Positions 1-8,359 of a stretch of DNA of 64,000 nucleotides are shown here, in pieces (position 1 is the stretch's first letter; each line of letters starts with the position of its first letter). The notes beneath the pieces are model-generated. The model was not told the origin of the DNA and did not search any database. It worked only from the letters and a program-made list of their open reading frames with translations. Origin of the DNA: Muribaculaceae bacterium Isolate-037 (Harlan) (GTDB taxonomy: Bacteria; Bacteroidota; Bacteroidia; Bacteroidales; Muribaculaceae); the NCBI GenBank assembly GCA_003762615.1, contig RIAZ01000005.1:124001-188000 (forward strand), written 5' to 3'. Position numbers and translations under genes: made by a program.

Positions 1-588
1 GGCAAGAATTGGAGCCCATGCCACGGGTTGCTTCAGTGCGTTCAGCACCGGTATCCATGCGCTCGGACGCTTCTTCACCACAGCTGCGGTGCCGGATGTG
101 GTGGCTGCGGCGAGTTGCTGCTTCTCGAGCGAGGCGTTCATGAGCGACAGACCCACCGGAATGCCGACGGCATTCACCACGATGCTGACTATCGCCACCA
201 CAAGTGCCACACTCGGCGTGGTGCCGAAGATCGGCTCAAGCACGGCGAAGCCGAGGAAGCCGATTGTGGGGCTTCCGCTGATCAATGCCGAGATTGCCGC
301 GTCGGCTCCGGTGTTTTTCTTGAACATCTTGAACACGTAGTAGACCAACATGAAGCAGAACATGATGCCCACCAGGGAGATGATCGACAGCTTCAGGTCG
401 CGGGCAAGCATCTCGCGTGTGGACTGCACGATCGAAACGAAAAGGGCTGCCGGTAATGCATAGTCAAGCACCACCTTGTTGAATTTCTTGGAGTCATCCC
501 CGTTGAAAATCCCCTTCTTGCCGGATATATATCCCGCCAGCATCACCACTATGATAGGGACGATGGCATAAAGTATGATGTGTTCCAT
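1..588 (-). CDS. AEC-family permease, partial (probable oxalate/formate-associated transporter)
   Basis: The reading frame opens with ATG at 588 (MEHIILYAIVPIIVVMLAGY) and stays open to base 1, so 196 codons are present and the C-terminal part lies outside the window. It is rich in hydrophobic membrane segments (roughly residues 3-22, 38-55, 68-86, 93-118 and 124-150). The N-terminal sequence followed by a KKGIFNGDDSKKFNK loop matches the auxin efflux carrier (AEC) family. It lies directly downstream of oxc and frc. Enterobacterial oxalate clusters carry an AEC permease (YfdV) in the same company, so transport of oxalate, formate or a related acid is a reasonable inference, but the substrate is not shown. 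A terminator-like hairpin separates it from oxc. Confidence 0.8.
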   Translation of the reverse strand, partial: MEHIILYAIVPIIVVMLAGYISGKKGIFNGDDSKKFNKVVLDYALPAALFVSIVQSTREMLARDLKLSIISLVGIMFCFMLVYYVFKMFKKNTGADAAISALISGSPTIGFLGFAVLEPIFGTTPSVALVVAIVSIVVNAVGIPVGLSLMNASLEKQQLAAATTSGTAAVVKKRPSAWIPVLNALKQPVAWAPILA

Positions 589-605
589 AATAATATGTTT
601 GAGGT

Positions 606-642
606 GTAAAAAAGGGGCCGTCATCCGTTGCCGGACGACGGC
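606..642 (-). terminator. Intrinsic terminator between oxc and the AEC permease gene
   Basis: Bases 617-627 pair with 632-642 around a 4-base loop. In the minus-strand RNA the one non-Watson-Crick position (623/636) becomes a G-U pair, giving an 11-bp stem. It is followed by CCCC and six U residues (608-613). It ends only about 20 bases before the permease start, so permease expression would need read-through or its own promoter. Confidence 0.7.
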
Positions 643-665
643 AAAACTTGAATAAAAACAGATTA

Positions 666-2423
666 TTATACAGTGATGGACTGGAGTGGGGCAGGGTTAA
701 GATATCCGATGTGACCGGATTCTTTACCTGAGTCAGCGGCAAGCTGCACGTCGATAAGGGTAGGCTTCTTGCTCGCAATGCCGGTCTTCAGCGCCTCGGA
801 AAGCTGTTCGGGGGTGGTGACGTAGAACGTCTGTGCGCCGAAAGCATCGCCGAGCTTGTCGTAGCGTGCACGCACGTCGAGAGTGGTGGGCGCGGGATCG
901 GTGGTTTTGTCCATCGGCACCCCGATACCGTTGTAGATGCCGCCGTTGTTGAATATCACTACGGTCACGGGAAGATTAAACCTGCATATAGTGGAGAAAT
1001 CCATTCCGGAGAATCCGAATGCGGAGTCACCCTCGATTGCCACTACGGATTTGCCTGTGGCTACGGCGGCACCGATTGCGGAGCCCATCCCCATTCCCAT
1101 GATTGCCCATGTGGCGCAGTCAACGCGATGGCGGGGCAACGACATGTTGACGGCGTCGCGGGTGTCGTCGAGCGTGTTGGCTCCTTCGTTGATGAGGATT
1201 ACGTCAGGATTTGCCTCCAGTATCGGCTTTATTGCGGAGAGGGCGGTCATGTGGTGCATCGGCATCATGCTTTTTGCCTCCTCAAAGCGTTTGGCAAACT
1301 TGGCGTTCTTTATCTTAGCCTCAGCTTGCAACCCGCTCACCCAGTCAGAGTCCGTAGCCATGCTCTTGCCATCGAGAGCATCAAGAATGGCATCCATCGA
1401 GAGTCCCATGTCGCCCACCACCGGAGCGGCTATCGGCACGTTGACGTCGATCTCCTCGGGTGCAACGTCAAGCTGTATGAACTTCATGTCGGGGTTCCAT
1501 TTCCCCTTGCCGAAAGAGAGCATCCAGTTTAGGCGTGCGCCTATGACCATCACCACGTCAGACTTCTCCATGATCGTGGATCGGCAGGAGAGCGCGCTGA
1601 GCGGACCGTCGTCGGGCATGATGCCCTTTGCCATTGACATCGGCAGATACGGTATTTGGTATTTCTCTACAAGAGTCTTTATCTTATCCTCAAGTCGGGC
1701 ATACGCCGCCCCTTTGCCAAGCAATATTGCGGGGCGTTTTGCCGAGGTGAGAATCTCCACGGCGCGTTCCACCGACCGGCTGTTGGGAGCCACCGGTGAA
1801 TATATGTCAACAGGAGTGTAGAATAGTTTGTCGGCATCCACCTTATTCATTATCTCGCCGAGGGCGGGGGTGGTCATGTCGATGTATACACCGCCGGGAC
1901 GTCCGGAGACAGCGGCTCGGTATGCCCTGTAGACGGCAGCCGGGATATCCTTCGCGTAGGTGCATCTGAATGCTGCCTTCACGAGAGGCTTGGCAGTGTT
2001 GAACTGGTCAAGCTGTTCGTAGGTGCCCATATTCATGTCTACCATGGCGGGATCGCTTGCGCCGGAGATCTGTATCATAGGATAGCAGTTGACTGTGGCA
2101 TTGGCTGTTGCTGTCAGACCGTTCATGAAACCGAGAGAGGATACGGTCATGAGCACGCCGGGTTTGCCCGTCAGATACCCTTCTGTAGCGGCTGCCATGC
2201 CCGCCTGTTGCTCATGGCGGAAGCCTACGAAACGTATCCCTTGCCCCTGAATCAGGTAGGCTGCCTCCGTGATTGGGATGCCGACGAGTCCATATACGTT
2301 GTCAATGCCGATATTCTTTAGGGCACGGGCGAGCACGTACATCCCTGTGACCTGTTCCGGGAATTTCGGAGCCGGTTTTGGGGCACATCCGCAGGCAGGA
2401 TTATTTTGAGTGTTATTTTCCAT
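666..2423 (-). CDS. oxc: Oxalyl-CoA decarboxylase
   Basis: A thiamine-diphosphate enzyme that converts oxalyl-CoA to formyl-CoA and CO2, the decarboxylation half of oxalate catabolism in the cytoplasm. The 585-residue product has the three-domain layout of the acetolactate synthase superfamily. The catalytic glutamate sits in FRHEQQAG (about residue 71), and the ThDP/Mg site in EGDSAFGFSGMDFS followed by VIFNNGG. The frame is open upstream to 2465, but the start at 2423 (MENNTQNN) is preferred because the longer version would begin inside an intergenic hairpin. A short N-terminal extension (ACGCAPKPAPKFPEQ) precedes the conserved region. It follows frc, which makes its substrate. Identity is strong because the family is recognisable and the CoA-transferase is adjacent. 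Confidence 0.95.
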   Translation of the reverse strand: MENNTQNNPACGCAPKPAPKFPEQVTGMYVLARALKNIGIDNVYGLVGIPITEAAYLIQGQGIRFVGFRHEQQAGMAAATEGYLTGKPGVLMTVSSLGFMNGLTATANATVNCYPMIQISGASDPAMVDMNMGTYEQLDQFNTAKPLVKAAFRCTYAKDIPAAVYRAYRAAVSGRPGGVYIDMTTPALGEIMNKVDADKLFYTPVDIYSPVAPNSRSVERAVEILTSAKRPAILLGKGAAYARLEDKIKTLVEKYQIPYLPMSMAKGIMPDDGPLSALSCRSTIMEKSDVVMVIGARLNWMLSFGKGKWNPDMKFIQLDVAPEEIDVNVPIAAPVVGDMGLSMDAILDALDGKSMATDSDWVSGLQAEAKIKNAKFAKRFEEAKSMMPMHHMTALSAIKPILEANPDVILINEGANTLDDTRDAVNMSLPRHRVDCATWAIMGMGMGSAIGAAVATGKSVVAIEGDSAFGFSGMDFSTICRFNLPVTVVIFNNGGIYNGIGVPMDKTTDPAPTTLDVRARYDKLGDAFGAQTFYVTTPEQLSEALKTGIASKKPTLIDVQLAADSGKESGHIGYLNPAPLQSITV

Positions 2424-2442
2424 AATTGATTTAAGAATAATG

Positions 2443-2474
2443 TCAAGAGAGTTGTATGTGTGCAACTCTCTTGA
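2443..2474 (-). promoter_or_regulatory. Perfect 12-bp inverted repeat between frc and oxc
   Basis: Bases 2443-2454 (TCAAGAGAGTTG) are perfectly complementary to 2463-2474, with an 8-base loop. The hairpin lies between the frc stop and the oxc start, about 20 bases upstream of the oxc ATG. No U-run follows on the minus strand, so it looks more like an intercistronic processing, stability or regulatory hairpin than a terminator. A dimeric-regulator operator is the alternative. Confidence 0.6.
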
Positions 2475-2496
2475 TGGTGTTATGATTTAATGTGGG

Positions 2497-3798
2497 TTAT
2501 TTCTTCAGCGGACTTGTCGTGCCGTTCTGTGCGAAAGATGCTATCTGCTCATCGGTATATCCGAGGTCTTTCAGAATCTCATCGGTATTGCCGCCGAGAT
2601 CCGGACACGGTCCGTAGTTAGGCTGGTAGTTGCTCATCGTGAAGGGACACCCTACGGTTACGAACTCACCGATCTCTCCACCCTGGTTGATATTGACGAG
2701 CGTATTGCCATCGTATAGCGATTCGTCGGTCATCACCTCCTTTGTGGAGAGCACCGGACCGACAGGCACACCATATTTGCTGAGGATCTCCACCACCTCA
2801 AATTTTGTCTTGTCGGCAGTCCATGCCCCGATACGCTTGTAAATCTCATCCTTATGCTTATCGCGGGCATCAGCCGTGTTGAAGTCGGGATTGGTGAGCC
2901 AGTCCTCAAAGCCGAGACCCTTGCAGGCAAGTTCAAAGTTTTTCGGTTCACGCTGAAGGATGATGTAGACGTAGTTGTTGGCATCTATCTCGGAGTCATA
3001 TCCGCCGGCAGGTTTGCACTTATATGTCCAACCAAGAACTCCGCCACCCTCTATATTCCCGCTTCTGGGCACACAGTCACCGAATTTTCCGTCGGGATAT
3101 TGTGGGAACTGGGTCAGATATCCGATTTTGTCAAGGGTGAGCTGATCACGTGTCTTGATACGGCAAAGGTTGAGGCATGCATTGTGCATGGATTGATAGA
3201 CGAAGCATCCTTCTCCGGTCTTGTTGCGCTGCTGTAGAGCAGCGAGCAGACCGATCAGGAGGTGCATGCCGGTGTTGGAATCGCCGAGTGCGGCACCGCT
3301 CTGGGTGGGCACGTTGTATTCACCCTCATACCATCCGGTGGTTGAAGCGGCAGCTGCTGTCACCTGAGCGATAGGCTCGTAGGCTTTCAGATCCTTATAT
3401 TTCGATGAGAGGGGAAACCCTTTGATAGTACCATAAATACATTTTGGATTCAACTGGTGAACCACTTCCCAACTGAACCCGAGTTTATCCATTGCGCCCG
3501 GATGAAGATTCTCCACGAAGATATCCGCCTCTTTGATGAGCTTTGTCAGAATCTGCTTGCCGTCGGGAGTCTTGGCATCGAGTGCGATAGATTTCTTATC
3601 GGAATTGAGCTGAAGGAAATAGTAGCTTGGGAGATCTGGATTAAACTGAAGTTCCTTTCTTGTGGCGTCACCCACGCCGGGACGTTCGATTTTGATTACT
3701 TCCGCGCCGAGCCATGCGAGCATCTGGGTGCATGATGGTCCCGACTGTACTTCTGTGAAGTCAATTACCTTGATACCTTGAAGAGGTGCTGTGTTCAT
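2497..3798 (-). CDS. frc: Formyl-CoA:oxalate CoA-transferase
   Basis: A class III (CaiB/BaiF) CoA-transferase that moves CoA from formyl-CoA to oxalate, giving oxalyl-CoA and formate. The 433-residue product matches the length of the characterised Oxalobacter enzyme (about 428). Family hallmarks visible are VIDFTEVQSGP at the N-terminus, AWLGAEVIKIERPGVGD, and ALGDSNTGMH with the catalytic aspartate at about residue 173. It is first in a minus-strand unit with oxc and an AEC permease. Together these form a minimal oxalate cycle: activation, decarboxylation, regeneration of formyl-CoA and acid transport. No clear promoter of the TAnnTTTG type was found in the 140 bases upstream. Confidence 0.93.
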   Translation of the reverse strand: MNTAPLQGIKVIDFTEVQSGPSCTQMLAWLGAEVIKIERPGVGDATRKELQFNPDLPSYYFLQLNSDKKSIALDAKTPDGKQILTKLIKEADIFVENLHPGAMDKLGFSWEVVHQLNPKCIYGTIKGFPLSSKYKDLKAYEPIAQVTAAAASTTGWYEGEYNVPTQSGAALGDSNTGMHLLIGLLAALQQRNKTGEGCFVYQSMHNACLNLCRIKTRDQLTLDKIGYLTQFPQYPDGKFGDCVPRSGNIEGGGVLGWTYKCKPAGGYDSEIDANNYVYIILQREPKNFELACKGLGFEDWLTNPDFNTADARDKHKDEIYKRIGAWTADKTKFEVVEILSKYGVPVGPVLSTKEVMTDESLYDGNTLVNINQGGEIGEFVTVGCPFTMSNYQPNYGPCPDLGGNTDEILKDLGYTDEQIASFAQNGTTSPLKK

Positions 3799-3937
3799 AG
3801 TTTTAAATAATTAAGAATTTTGTATTTAGGGTCTATTGTAAAAATTTACACTTGACCTGTAATTTAAGAGTGTTTACTAAAGAAAAACGCACGTCATACT
3901 GATAATGTTTGCAGGTTCGAAAAAAAAAAGCTCATTA

Positions 3938-3969
3938 TTTGTGAGATAGTAAAAAAAGTATTAATTTTG
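3938..3969 (+). promoter_or_regulatory. Promoter of rplU-rpmA
   Basis: TTTG at 3938-3941, a 20-base spacer, and TAATTTTG at 3962-3969 fit the Bacteroidota consensus. The predicted transcript leader is about 85 bases before the rplU start at 4060. Confidence 0.7.
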
Positions 3970-4059
3970 CATCCGGTAATTCCGCCAAGGCTTATAAAAG
4001 AGAAGGAACTGTATCCTTCCGCCCAACGGATCTAATTGACTATCAATTTTTTTATTGGC

Positions 4060-4380
4060 ATGTACGCTATTGTAGAAATCAAAGGACAGCAGTTTAAAGC
4101 TGAAGAGGGAAAATTCCTTTATGTCCATCATCTCGGCGAAGACGTTAAGGCAGGCGACGCAGTTGCCTTTGACAAGGTTCTTCTTCTTGATGCCGACGGC
4201 GACGTTAAAGTCGGAGCTCCTGCCGTTGAAGGGGTAAAAGTGAATTGTGAAGTGCTTGAGCCACTCGTGAAGGGTGAGAAGGTTATCGTTTTCAAGAAAA
4301 AACGCCGCAAAGGCTATCGTCGTAAAAACGGTCACCGTCAGCAGTTCTCCAAAATTTTGGTAAAGACAATCGAAAAGTAA
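4060..4380 (+). CDS. rplU: 50S ribosomal protein L21 (bL21)
   Basis: A structural protein of the large ribosomal subunit that binds 23S rRNA. The 106-residue product starts [19 protein letters not shown], the canonical L21 N-terminus. It ends with a basic tail, [19 protein letters not shown], typical of the RNA-binding C-terminal part. The frame extends upstream to 4036, but the start at 4060 matches the family. It is followed 18 bases later by rpmA, the usual L21-L27 pair, and a strong terminator ends the unit. Confidence 0.98.
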   Translation: MYAIVEIKGQQFKAEEGKFLYVHHLGEDVKAGDAVAFDKVLLLDADGDVKVGAPAVEGVKVNCEVLEPLVKGEKVIVFKKKRRKGYRRKNGHRQQFSKILVKTIEK

Positions 4381-4398
4381 AAAAACAACTCATCAGAT

Positions 4399-4659
4399 AT
4401 GGCACATAAAAAAGGTGTCGGCAGTTCGAAGAACGGCCGCGAATCAGAAAGCAAACGACTTGGTGTGAAAATCTCCGGTGGGTCAAACTGCAAAGCCGGC
4501 AACATTATCAAACGTCAGCGTGGCACTCAGCATCACCCCGGTCTTAACGTAGGTATGGGTAAGGATCACACTCTCTTTGCTCTCATCGATGGAGTAGTAG
4601 TGTTCTCCACCGGTAAAGAGGGTCGCAGATTCATCAATGTAGAGCCTCATCAGAATTAA
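4399..4659 (+). CDS. rpmA: 50S ribosomal protein L27 (bL27)
   Basis: An 86-residue large-subunit protein whose N-terminus reaches the peptidyl-transferase centre. The sequence [16 protein letters not shown] followed by [11 protein letters not shown] is the conserved L27 start, and no N-terminal propeptide of the Firmicutes kind is present. [15 protein letters not shown] is the conserved middle motif. It is the second gene of the rplU-rpmA operon. Confidence 0.98.
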   Translation: MAHKKGVGSSKNGRESESKRLGVKISGGSNCKAGNIIKRQRGTQHHPGLNVGMGKDHTLFALIDGVVVFSTGKEGRRFINVEPHQN

Positions 4660-4677
4660 TCAAAGTATCCTTTGAAA

Positions 4678-4725
4678 GAATCAAAAAAAATCCCACACAA
4701 TGAAGTGTGGGATTTTTTTTGATTC
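4678..4725. terminator. Bidirectional intrinsic terminator
   Basis: A perfect 21-bp inverted repeat (4678-4698 / 4705-4725) with a 6-base loop. The core is TCCCACAC/GTGTGGGA, flanked by A8 on one side and T8 on the other, so it can stop transcription from both rpmA (plus) and the converging DoxX-like gene (minus). Confidence 0.92.
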
Positions 4726-4791
4726 AGTCAGATTGACAACTTGACAACTTGACGATAATGACGGAAAAGACATTAATGACGATTTTTCGGA

Positions 4792-5406
4792 TTAGGAATG
4801 ATGGGCATATCTGAATGCCTGATACGACATCCTCTTCTTCACGAGTTTATTTCTCTTTCCCTCAGAATGGGATATGATAGCCTTGCGTATGAGAAAATCG
4901 CAGGAATATTTTCCCGGTCCGAATATCAGAAATATGACGCACGCCATGAGGCAGGAAAGAGCTTCCATATTGAACGATGCATTCATGGCAGACGCTACTG
5001 CAAAGGCTCCGAAGCCTAATGTCGGCACGAGCATCGCCATCCTCGTCAGCATCCCCAAAGCCAGCATTGTCCCTGTCACTATCTCCATGATGGCAAAGGC
5101 GTGGGGCATGAAAAGGGATCCGGGAGGCATCGACTGTCCTGAGATTATAAGGCATCCGGAAGTGATGAGTATGGCGGCTATGCCCCATCTGACAAGGAGA
5201 AGAGCCAGACCTTTCCGGTTTGACTTCATAGAGGCGGTTGCAAAAAAGAGGTCGGCGGCAGTTTGGTTCCCTTCTCCCGATTTCTTGTCAGCATATTGTG
5301 ATATGTATGTGTTTTGATTGTCTTTGACCGGAGCTTTTAATTCGGGATGCAATTCTCCGAGTGTGATGCGTCCCGGGTCAACAGAAAGAGTATCCGAATT
5401 ATTCAT
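4792..5406 (-). CDS. DoxX-like inner-membrane protein
   Basis: A 204-residue protein with a soluble N-terminal part (about 1-62) and four hydrophobic segments (about 67-90, 101-120, 124-146 and 148-166). The sequence RWGIAAILITSGCLI, the MEIVTGTMLALGMLTR segment and the terminal FGPGKYSCDFLI motif resemble the DoxX/DoxD family, small four-helix membrane proteins linked in some organisms to quinone-dependent redox processes. The longer N-terminal extension is unusual for the family. It stands alone, converging on rpmA across a shared terminator and diverging from tdk. No specific substrate can be inferred. Confidence 0.65.
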   Translation of the reverse strand: MNNSDTLSVDPGRITLGELHPELKAPVKDNQNTYISQYADKKSGEGNQTAADLFFATASMKSNRKGLALLLVRWGIAAILITSGCLIISGQSMPPGSLFMPHAFAIMEIVTGTMLALGMLTRMAMLVPTLGFGAFAVASAMNASFNMEALSCLMACVIFLIFGPGKYSCDFLIRKAIISHSEGKRNKLVKKRMSYQAFRYAHHS

Positions 5407-5620
5407 AGTGGGGTCTGATTTGATAATTAATTATGATAGGTTTCGACAACTGTATTGAAAAAATCCTTATCTGGATTTTCTTGATATTCCCATGATAGTC
5501 CCGTTCGGTATTATGATTCCGGCAAGACTTTCAGAAGGAATTATGGCGTCGATATGTAACTATAACAAATATGATTAGGATATTGTTAGATGTGCATTCA
5601 TAAAAGTTTAAACCGGCATA

Positions 5621-5652
5621 TTTGGATAATAATGTAAAAGGTGTTACCTTTA
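5621..5652 (+). promoter_or_regulatory. Promoter of tdk
   Basis: TTTG at 5621-5624, a 20-base spacer, and TACCTTTA at 5645-5652 (one mismatch to TAnnTTTG). The leader to the ATG at 5692 would be about 35 bases and contains a tandem 14-bp repeat. A TAACTTTG on the opposite strand (5663-5656) could serve the divergent DoxX-like gene, but its -33 element is unconvincing. Confidence 0.5.
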
Positions 5653-5659
5653 CATCAAA

Positions 5660-5687
5660 GTTAATCAAACTCGGTTAATCAAACTCG
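5660..5687 (+). repeat. Tandem 14-bp direct repeat in the tdk leader
   Basis: GTTAATCAAACTCG occurs twice head to tail (5660-5673 and 5674-5687), ending four bases before the tdk start codon and spanning the expected ribosome-entry region. Confidence 0.75.
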
Positions 5688-5691
5688 TCAA

Positions 5692-6333
5692 ATGAAACAG
5701 ATCGGTAAATTATATTTCCGTTACGGCACCATGGGTTCTGCCAAGACGGCGATGCTTCTCACCAACGCCTACAACTTTGAAGAGAGGGGGATTGCCTATC
5801 TCTGCTTCAAGCCTGCCACCGATACGCGTGAGACGCGCAACGTTATCAGGAGCCGTATCGGCATAGAGCGTGAGTGCAAATGGGTGTACGCGGATAGCAA
5901 CCTTTATGAGACAATCCGCAGGATGCATGAGGAGGGGGGGATGCTCCCCGGATGGATTCTCGTGGATGAGGCGCAGTTCCTGACTACCGCACAGGTGGAT
6001 CAGCTCGCACGTATCGTTGACGATTTTGACTGCAACGTTATATGCTACGGACTGCGCACAGACTTCCGCACGCAATTGTTTGAGGGGTCGCGTCGTCTGT
6101 TTGAGATTGCCGATTCGATAGAGGAGGTCAAGTCGACATGCACGTGTGGCAGACGCACTATCGTCAATGCCAGAATTGACGGGAATGGCGATATAATCAC
6201 GGAGGGTGAGCAGGTGGAGATAGGCGGCAACGAGAGATATGTGGCTGTATGCCGCAGCTGCTGGACCAACCGTAGGATTGCAAGCATGAACCGTAGTCAC
6301 CCGCTGTTTGACGGCAACGGGCAGCGGGAATAG
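5692..6333 (+). CDS. tdk: Thymidine kinase (class II)
   Basis: Phosphorylates thymidine (and deoxyuridine) with ATP in the pyrimidine salvage pathway. The 213-residue protein has a P-loop near the N-terminus (GTMGSAKT, residues 12-19), a Walker B-like DEAQFLT motif, and the lasso/zinc domain with the cysteine pairs CTCG and CRSC. This layout and length are typical of TK1-like (type II) kinases. It has its own promoter and is followed by the desulfidase gene after 72 bases, possibly as a separate unit. Confidence 0.93.
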   Translation: MKQIGKLYFRYGTMGSAKTAMLLTNAYNFEERGIAYLCFKPATDTRETRNVIRSRIGIERECKWVYADSNLYETIRRMHEEGGMLPGWILVDEAQFLTTAQVDQLARIVDDFDCNVICYGLRTDFRTQLFEGSRRLFEIADSIEEVKSTCTCGRRTIVNARIDGNGDIITEGEQVEIGGNERYVAVCRSCWTNRRIASMNRSHPLFDGNGQRE

Positions 6334-6405
6334 CTATATGAAATAAGGTCTTTTATAACTTCAATAATACCTGAAAAAATCACAACTTATTCTGATTGGA
6401 ATACT

Positions 6406-7695
6406 ATGCTTGAGAAGAAAAAATGCGATGAAATAATCGCGCTTGTTAAGAGGGAGGTAGTGCCGGCGATTGGTTGCACCGAACCGGTGGCTGTGGCTTT
6501 GTGTGTGGCAAAGGCGACGGAACTGCTCGGTTGCCTTCCTGCGAGAATCTCTTTGCGACTGAGTGGCAATATCTTGAAAAATGCCATGGGTGTAGGCATA
6601 CCGGGCACGGGCATGATCGGGCTTCCGATAGCTGTGGCTCTCGGTGCGCTTGTAGGGCGTTCGGAATATGCGCTCGAGGTGCTCCGCGACGTTACGCCAG
6701 AATCGGTGGAGCGTGGCAAGGGATATATTTCTGAAGGGCGTATATCGATAAAACTGCATGAGGATGCACCCTCCAATCTCCACATCGAGGCTACGGTGGA
6801 GGATGAGGCGGGTCATGAGGCTGTGGCGGTGATATCCGAGGCGCATACAAATTTCGTATATCTTTCGCGCGACGGGGAGGTACTGCTGGAGAAACAGCCC
6901 ACTGCCTCTGACGACTCTGCGGAGCCGGGCGATGATCCGGAACTTGACCTTCACACCGTCTATGAGTTTGCCACTACGATGCCTCTCGCGGAGATTGCAT
7001 TCATTGATGAGGCGCGTCGTCTCAATAGCGCGGCAGCCGATCTTGCTCTTTCCGGCGAATATGGGCATTCCCTCGGATTGACGGTCAGGGATAAGGGTAA
7101 GGTGCTTTTCGGAGACTCCCCGCTGGCTCATATTGTAAGCAGCACATCGGCGGCATGTGATGCCCGTATGGGTGGTGCGCAGGTGGCTGTGATGTCGAAT
7201 TCGGGTAGTGGAAACCAGGGTATATGTGCCACAATGCCGGTTGTGGCTTATGCTAAGGATGTCAATGCAGATGAGGAGAAGACGATTCGTGCGCTTATGA
7301 TGAGTAATCTGACGAGCATCTACATCAAGCAGAGTCTCGGACGTTTGTCTGCGCTATGTGGGTGCGTGGTGGCATCGACGGGAGCTTCTGCCGGACTTAC
7401 ATATCTGATGGGTGGCGGATATGATGAGATATGTGCCTCGGTCAAGAATATGATAGCCAATCTGACGGGTATGATCTGCGACGGGGCGAAACCATCCTGT
7501 TCGTTGAAGATCTCATCGGGAGTATCGACTGCCCTTATGTCGGCAATGCTCGCCATGAACGGCAAATGCGTCACGGAAGCGGAAGGAATCATAAGTGATG
7601 ATGTTGACCGTTCGATCCACAATCTCACCTCCATCGGACGCGAGGCGATGCGCCAGACAGACCGTCTTGTCCTTGACATAATGACCGACAAATAA
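6406..7695 (+). CDS. cyuA: L-cysteine desulfidase (UPF0597/CyuA family)
   Basis: Predicted to break L-cysteine into pyruvate, ammonia and sulfide using an iron-sulfur cluster. The 429-residue protein begins with the family motif AIGCTEPVAVALC (cysteine at residue 24). It carries further conserved blocks SGNILKNAMGVGIPGTG, MGGAQVAVMSNSGSGNQG and LCGCVVASTGASAG, with cysteines suited to Fe-S ligation. The fold is related to the alpha chain of bacterial serine dehydratases. It is monocistronic, ending in a hairpin terminator. The assignment follows family membership; closely related L-serine-type activities cannot be excluded. Confidence 0.88.
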   Translation: MLEKKKCDEIIALVKREVVPAIGCTEPVAVALCVAKATELLGCLPARISLRLSGNILKNAMGVGIPGTGMIGLPIAVALGALVGRSEYALEVLRDVTPESVERGKGYISEGRISIKLHEDAPSNLHIEATVEDEAGHEAVAVISEAHTNFVYLSRDGEVLLEKQPTASDDSAEPGDDPELDLHTVYEFATTMPLAEIAFIDEARRLNSAAADLALSGEYGHSLGLTVRDKGKVLFGDSPLAHIVSSTSAACDARMGGAQVAVMSNSGSGNQGICATMPVVAYAKDVNADEEKTIRALMMSNLTSIYIKQSLGRLSALCGCVVASTGASAGLTYLMGGGYDEICASVKNMIANLTGMICDGAKPSCSLKISSGVSTALMSAMLAMNGKCVTEAEGIISDDVDRSIHNLTSIGREAMRQTDRLVLDIMTDK

Positions 7696-7726
7696 TCCCC
7701 TCTCCCTACATGCTGAACACAACAAA

Positions 7727-7752
7727 GAGACCGGGCAATTCTGCTCGGTCTC
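7727..7752 (+). terminator. Hairpin terminator after the cysteine desulfidase
   Basis: GAGACCG at 7727-7733 pairs with CGGTCTC at 7746-7752, with a possible inner GCA/TGC extension, followed by a weakly T-rich stretch. It lies 31 bases after the stop codon and also faces the converging exported-protein operon. Confidence 0.6.
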
Positions 7753-7791
7753 AATTTCAATATAACTTCTGTAGGAAGGATTACATGGATA

Positions 7792-8358
7792 TTATGGATG
7801 GGAGGTGATGGTCAGGCGCAGGGGGAGTATGGTCACTTTGTAGGGAGAGGCGACGCGTCGGGGTGCGTTGCCAAGGTAATAGTAGAAGGTGTGTTGCGTG
7901 TCCCACGTGGGGATGTCGAGCTTGCGCGTCTCGCCGGCAGGGATGTCGCACGAGATGGTGACGTCGCGTGAATGCAGCATACGCGATTGCATGTCGTAGT
8001 AGTTTATTCTGATGGCTATGCCATTTATATTGAATGGGCATCTGTTGATTAGAAAGAATGATTCCCTTGATGAGGAGATTCCTTTGTCGTAGCCGGCAAA
8101 CTGTAGGTCTCTTTTGTGAAACAGTAGGTCTTTGCCGTCAAGAGTGAATTGTATGGAGTCTGAGTAATTGAGAGAGATTTCTATTGAAGGATAGTTATCG
8201 TTCCCTTTTACCGTGTCGTTATCCTTTTTCGTCCCGCTCTTCCCCTTTGCTTCCTTCATGGTAGTCACTTTCAGAGACTGACGTATCTTCCTTGCCTCCA
8301 CATCGTGCGAGGCGAGGAGAAGAAGAGGCAATGTAATTATGAATATCAGGAGTTTCAT
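7792..8358 (-). CDS. Exported protein of unknown function
   Basis: The start at 8358 (MKLLIFIITLPLLLLASHD) gives a clear signal peptide, whereas the longer frame to 8403 would bury it and overlap the upstream gene. The mature part (about 170 residues) begins with a basic, Lys/Asp-rich linker (residues 23-55). It then continues as an apparently beta-rich domain with LDGKDLLFHKRDLQFAG, SSRESFFLINR and a closing stretch around WDTQHTFYYYLGNAP. I do not recognise a family. The start lies one base beyond the stop of the preceding exported gene, so the two are translationally coupled, and the DUF3078 barrel gene is upstream in the same unit. An envelope role beside that barrel is inferred from position only. 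Confidence 0.6.
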   Translation of the reverse strand: MKLLIFIITLPLLLLASHDVEARKIRQSLKVTTMKEAKGKSGTKKDNDTVKGNDNYPSIEISLNYSDSIQFTLDGKDLLFHKRDLQFAGYDKGISSSRESFFLINRCPFNINGIAIRINYYDMQSRMLHSRDVTISCDIPAGETRKLDIPTWDTQHTFYYYLGNAPRRVASPYKVTILPLRLTITSHP

Positions 8359-8359
8359 T

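Noticed and set aside
937-1821. Long plus-strand frame of 294 codons antisense to oxc
   Set aside because: It is a shadow of the oxc reading frame with no recognisable protein features; the minus-strand enzyme explains it.
2443-2474. Terminator between frc and oxc
   Set aside because: The hairpin is perfect but lacks a following U-run on the transcribed strand, so it is listed as regulatory only.
3799-3960. Promoter for frc
   Set aside because: Only a TAAATTTT-like sequence with no suitable TTTG was found, so no site is claimed.
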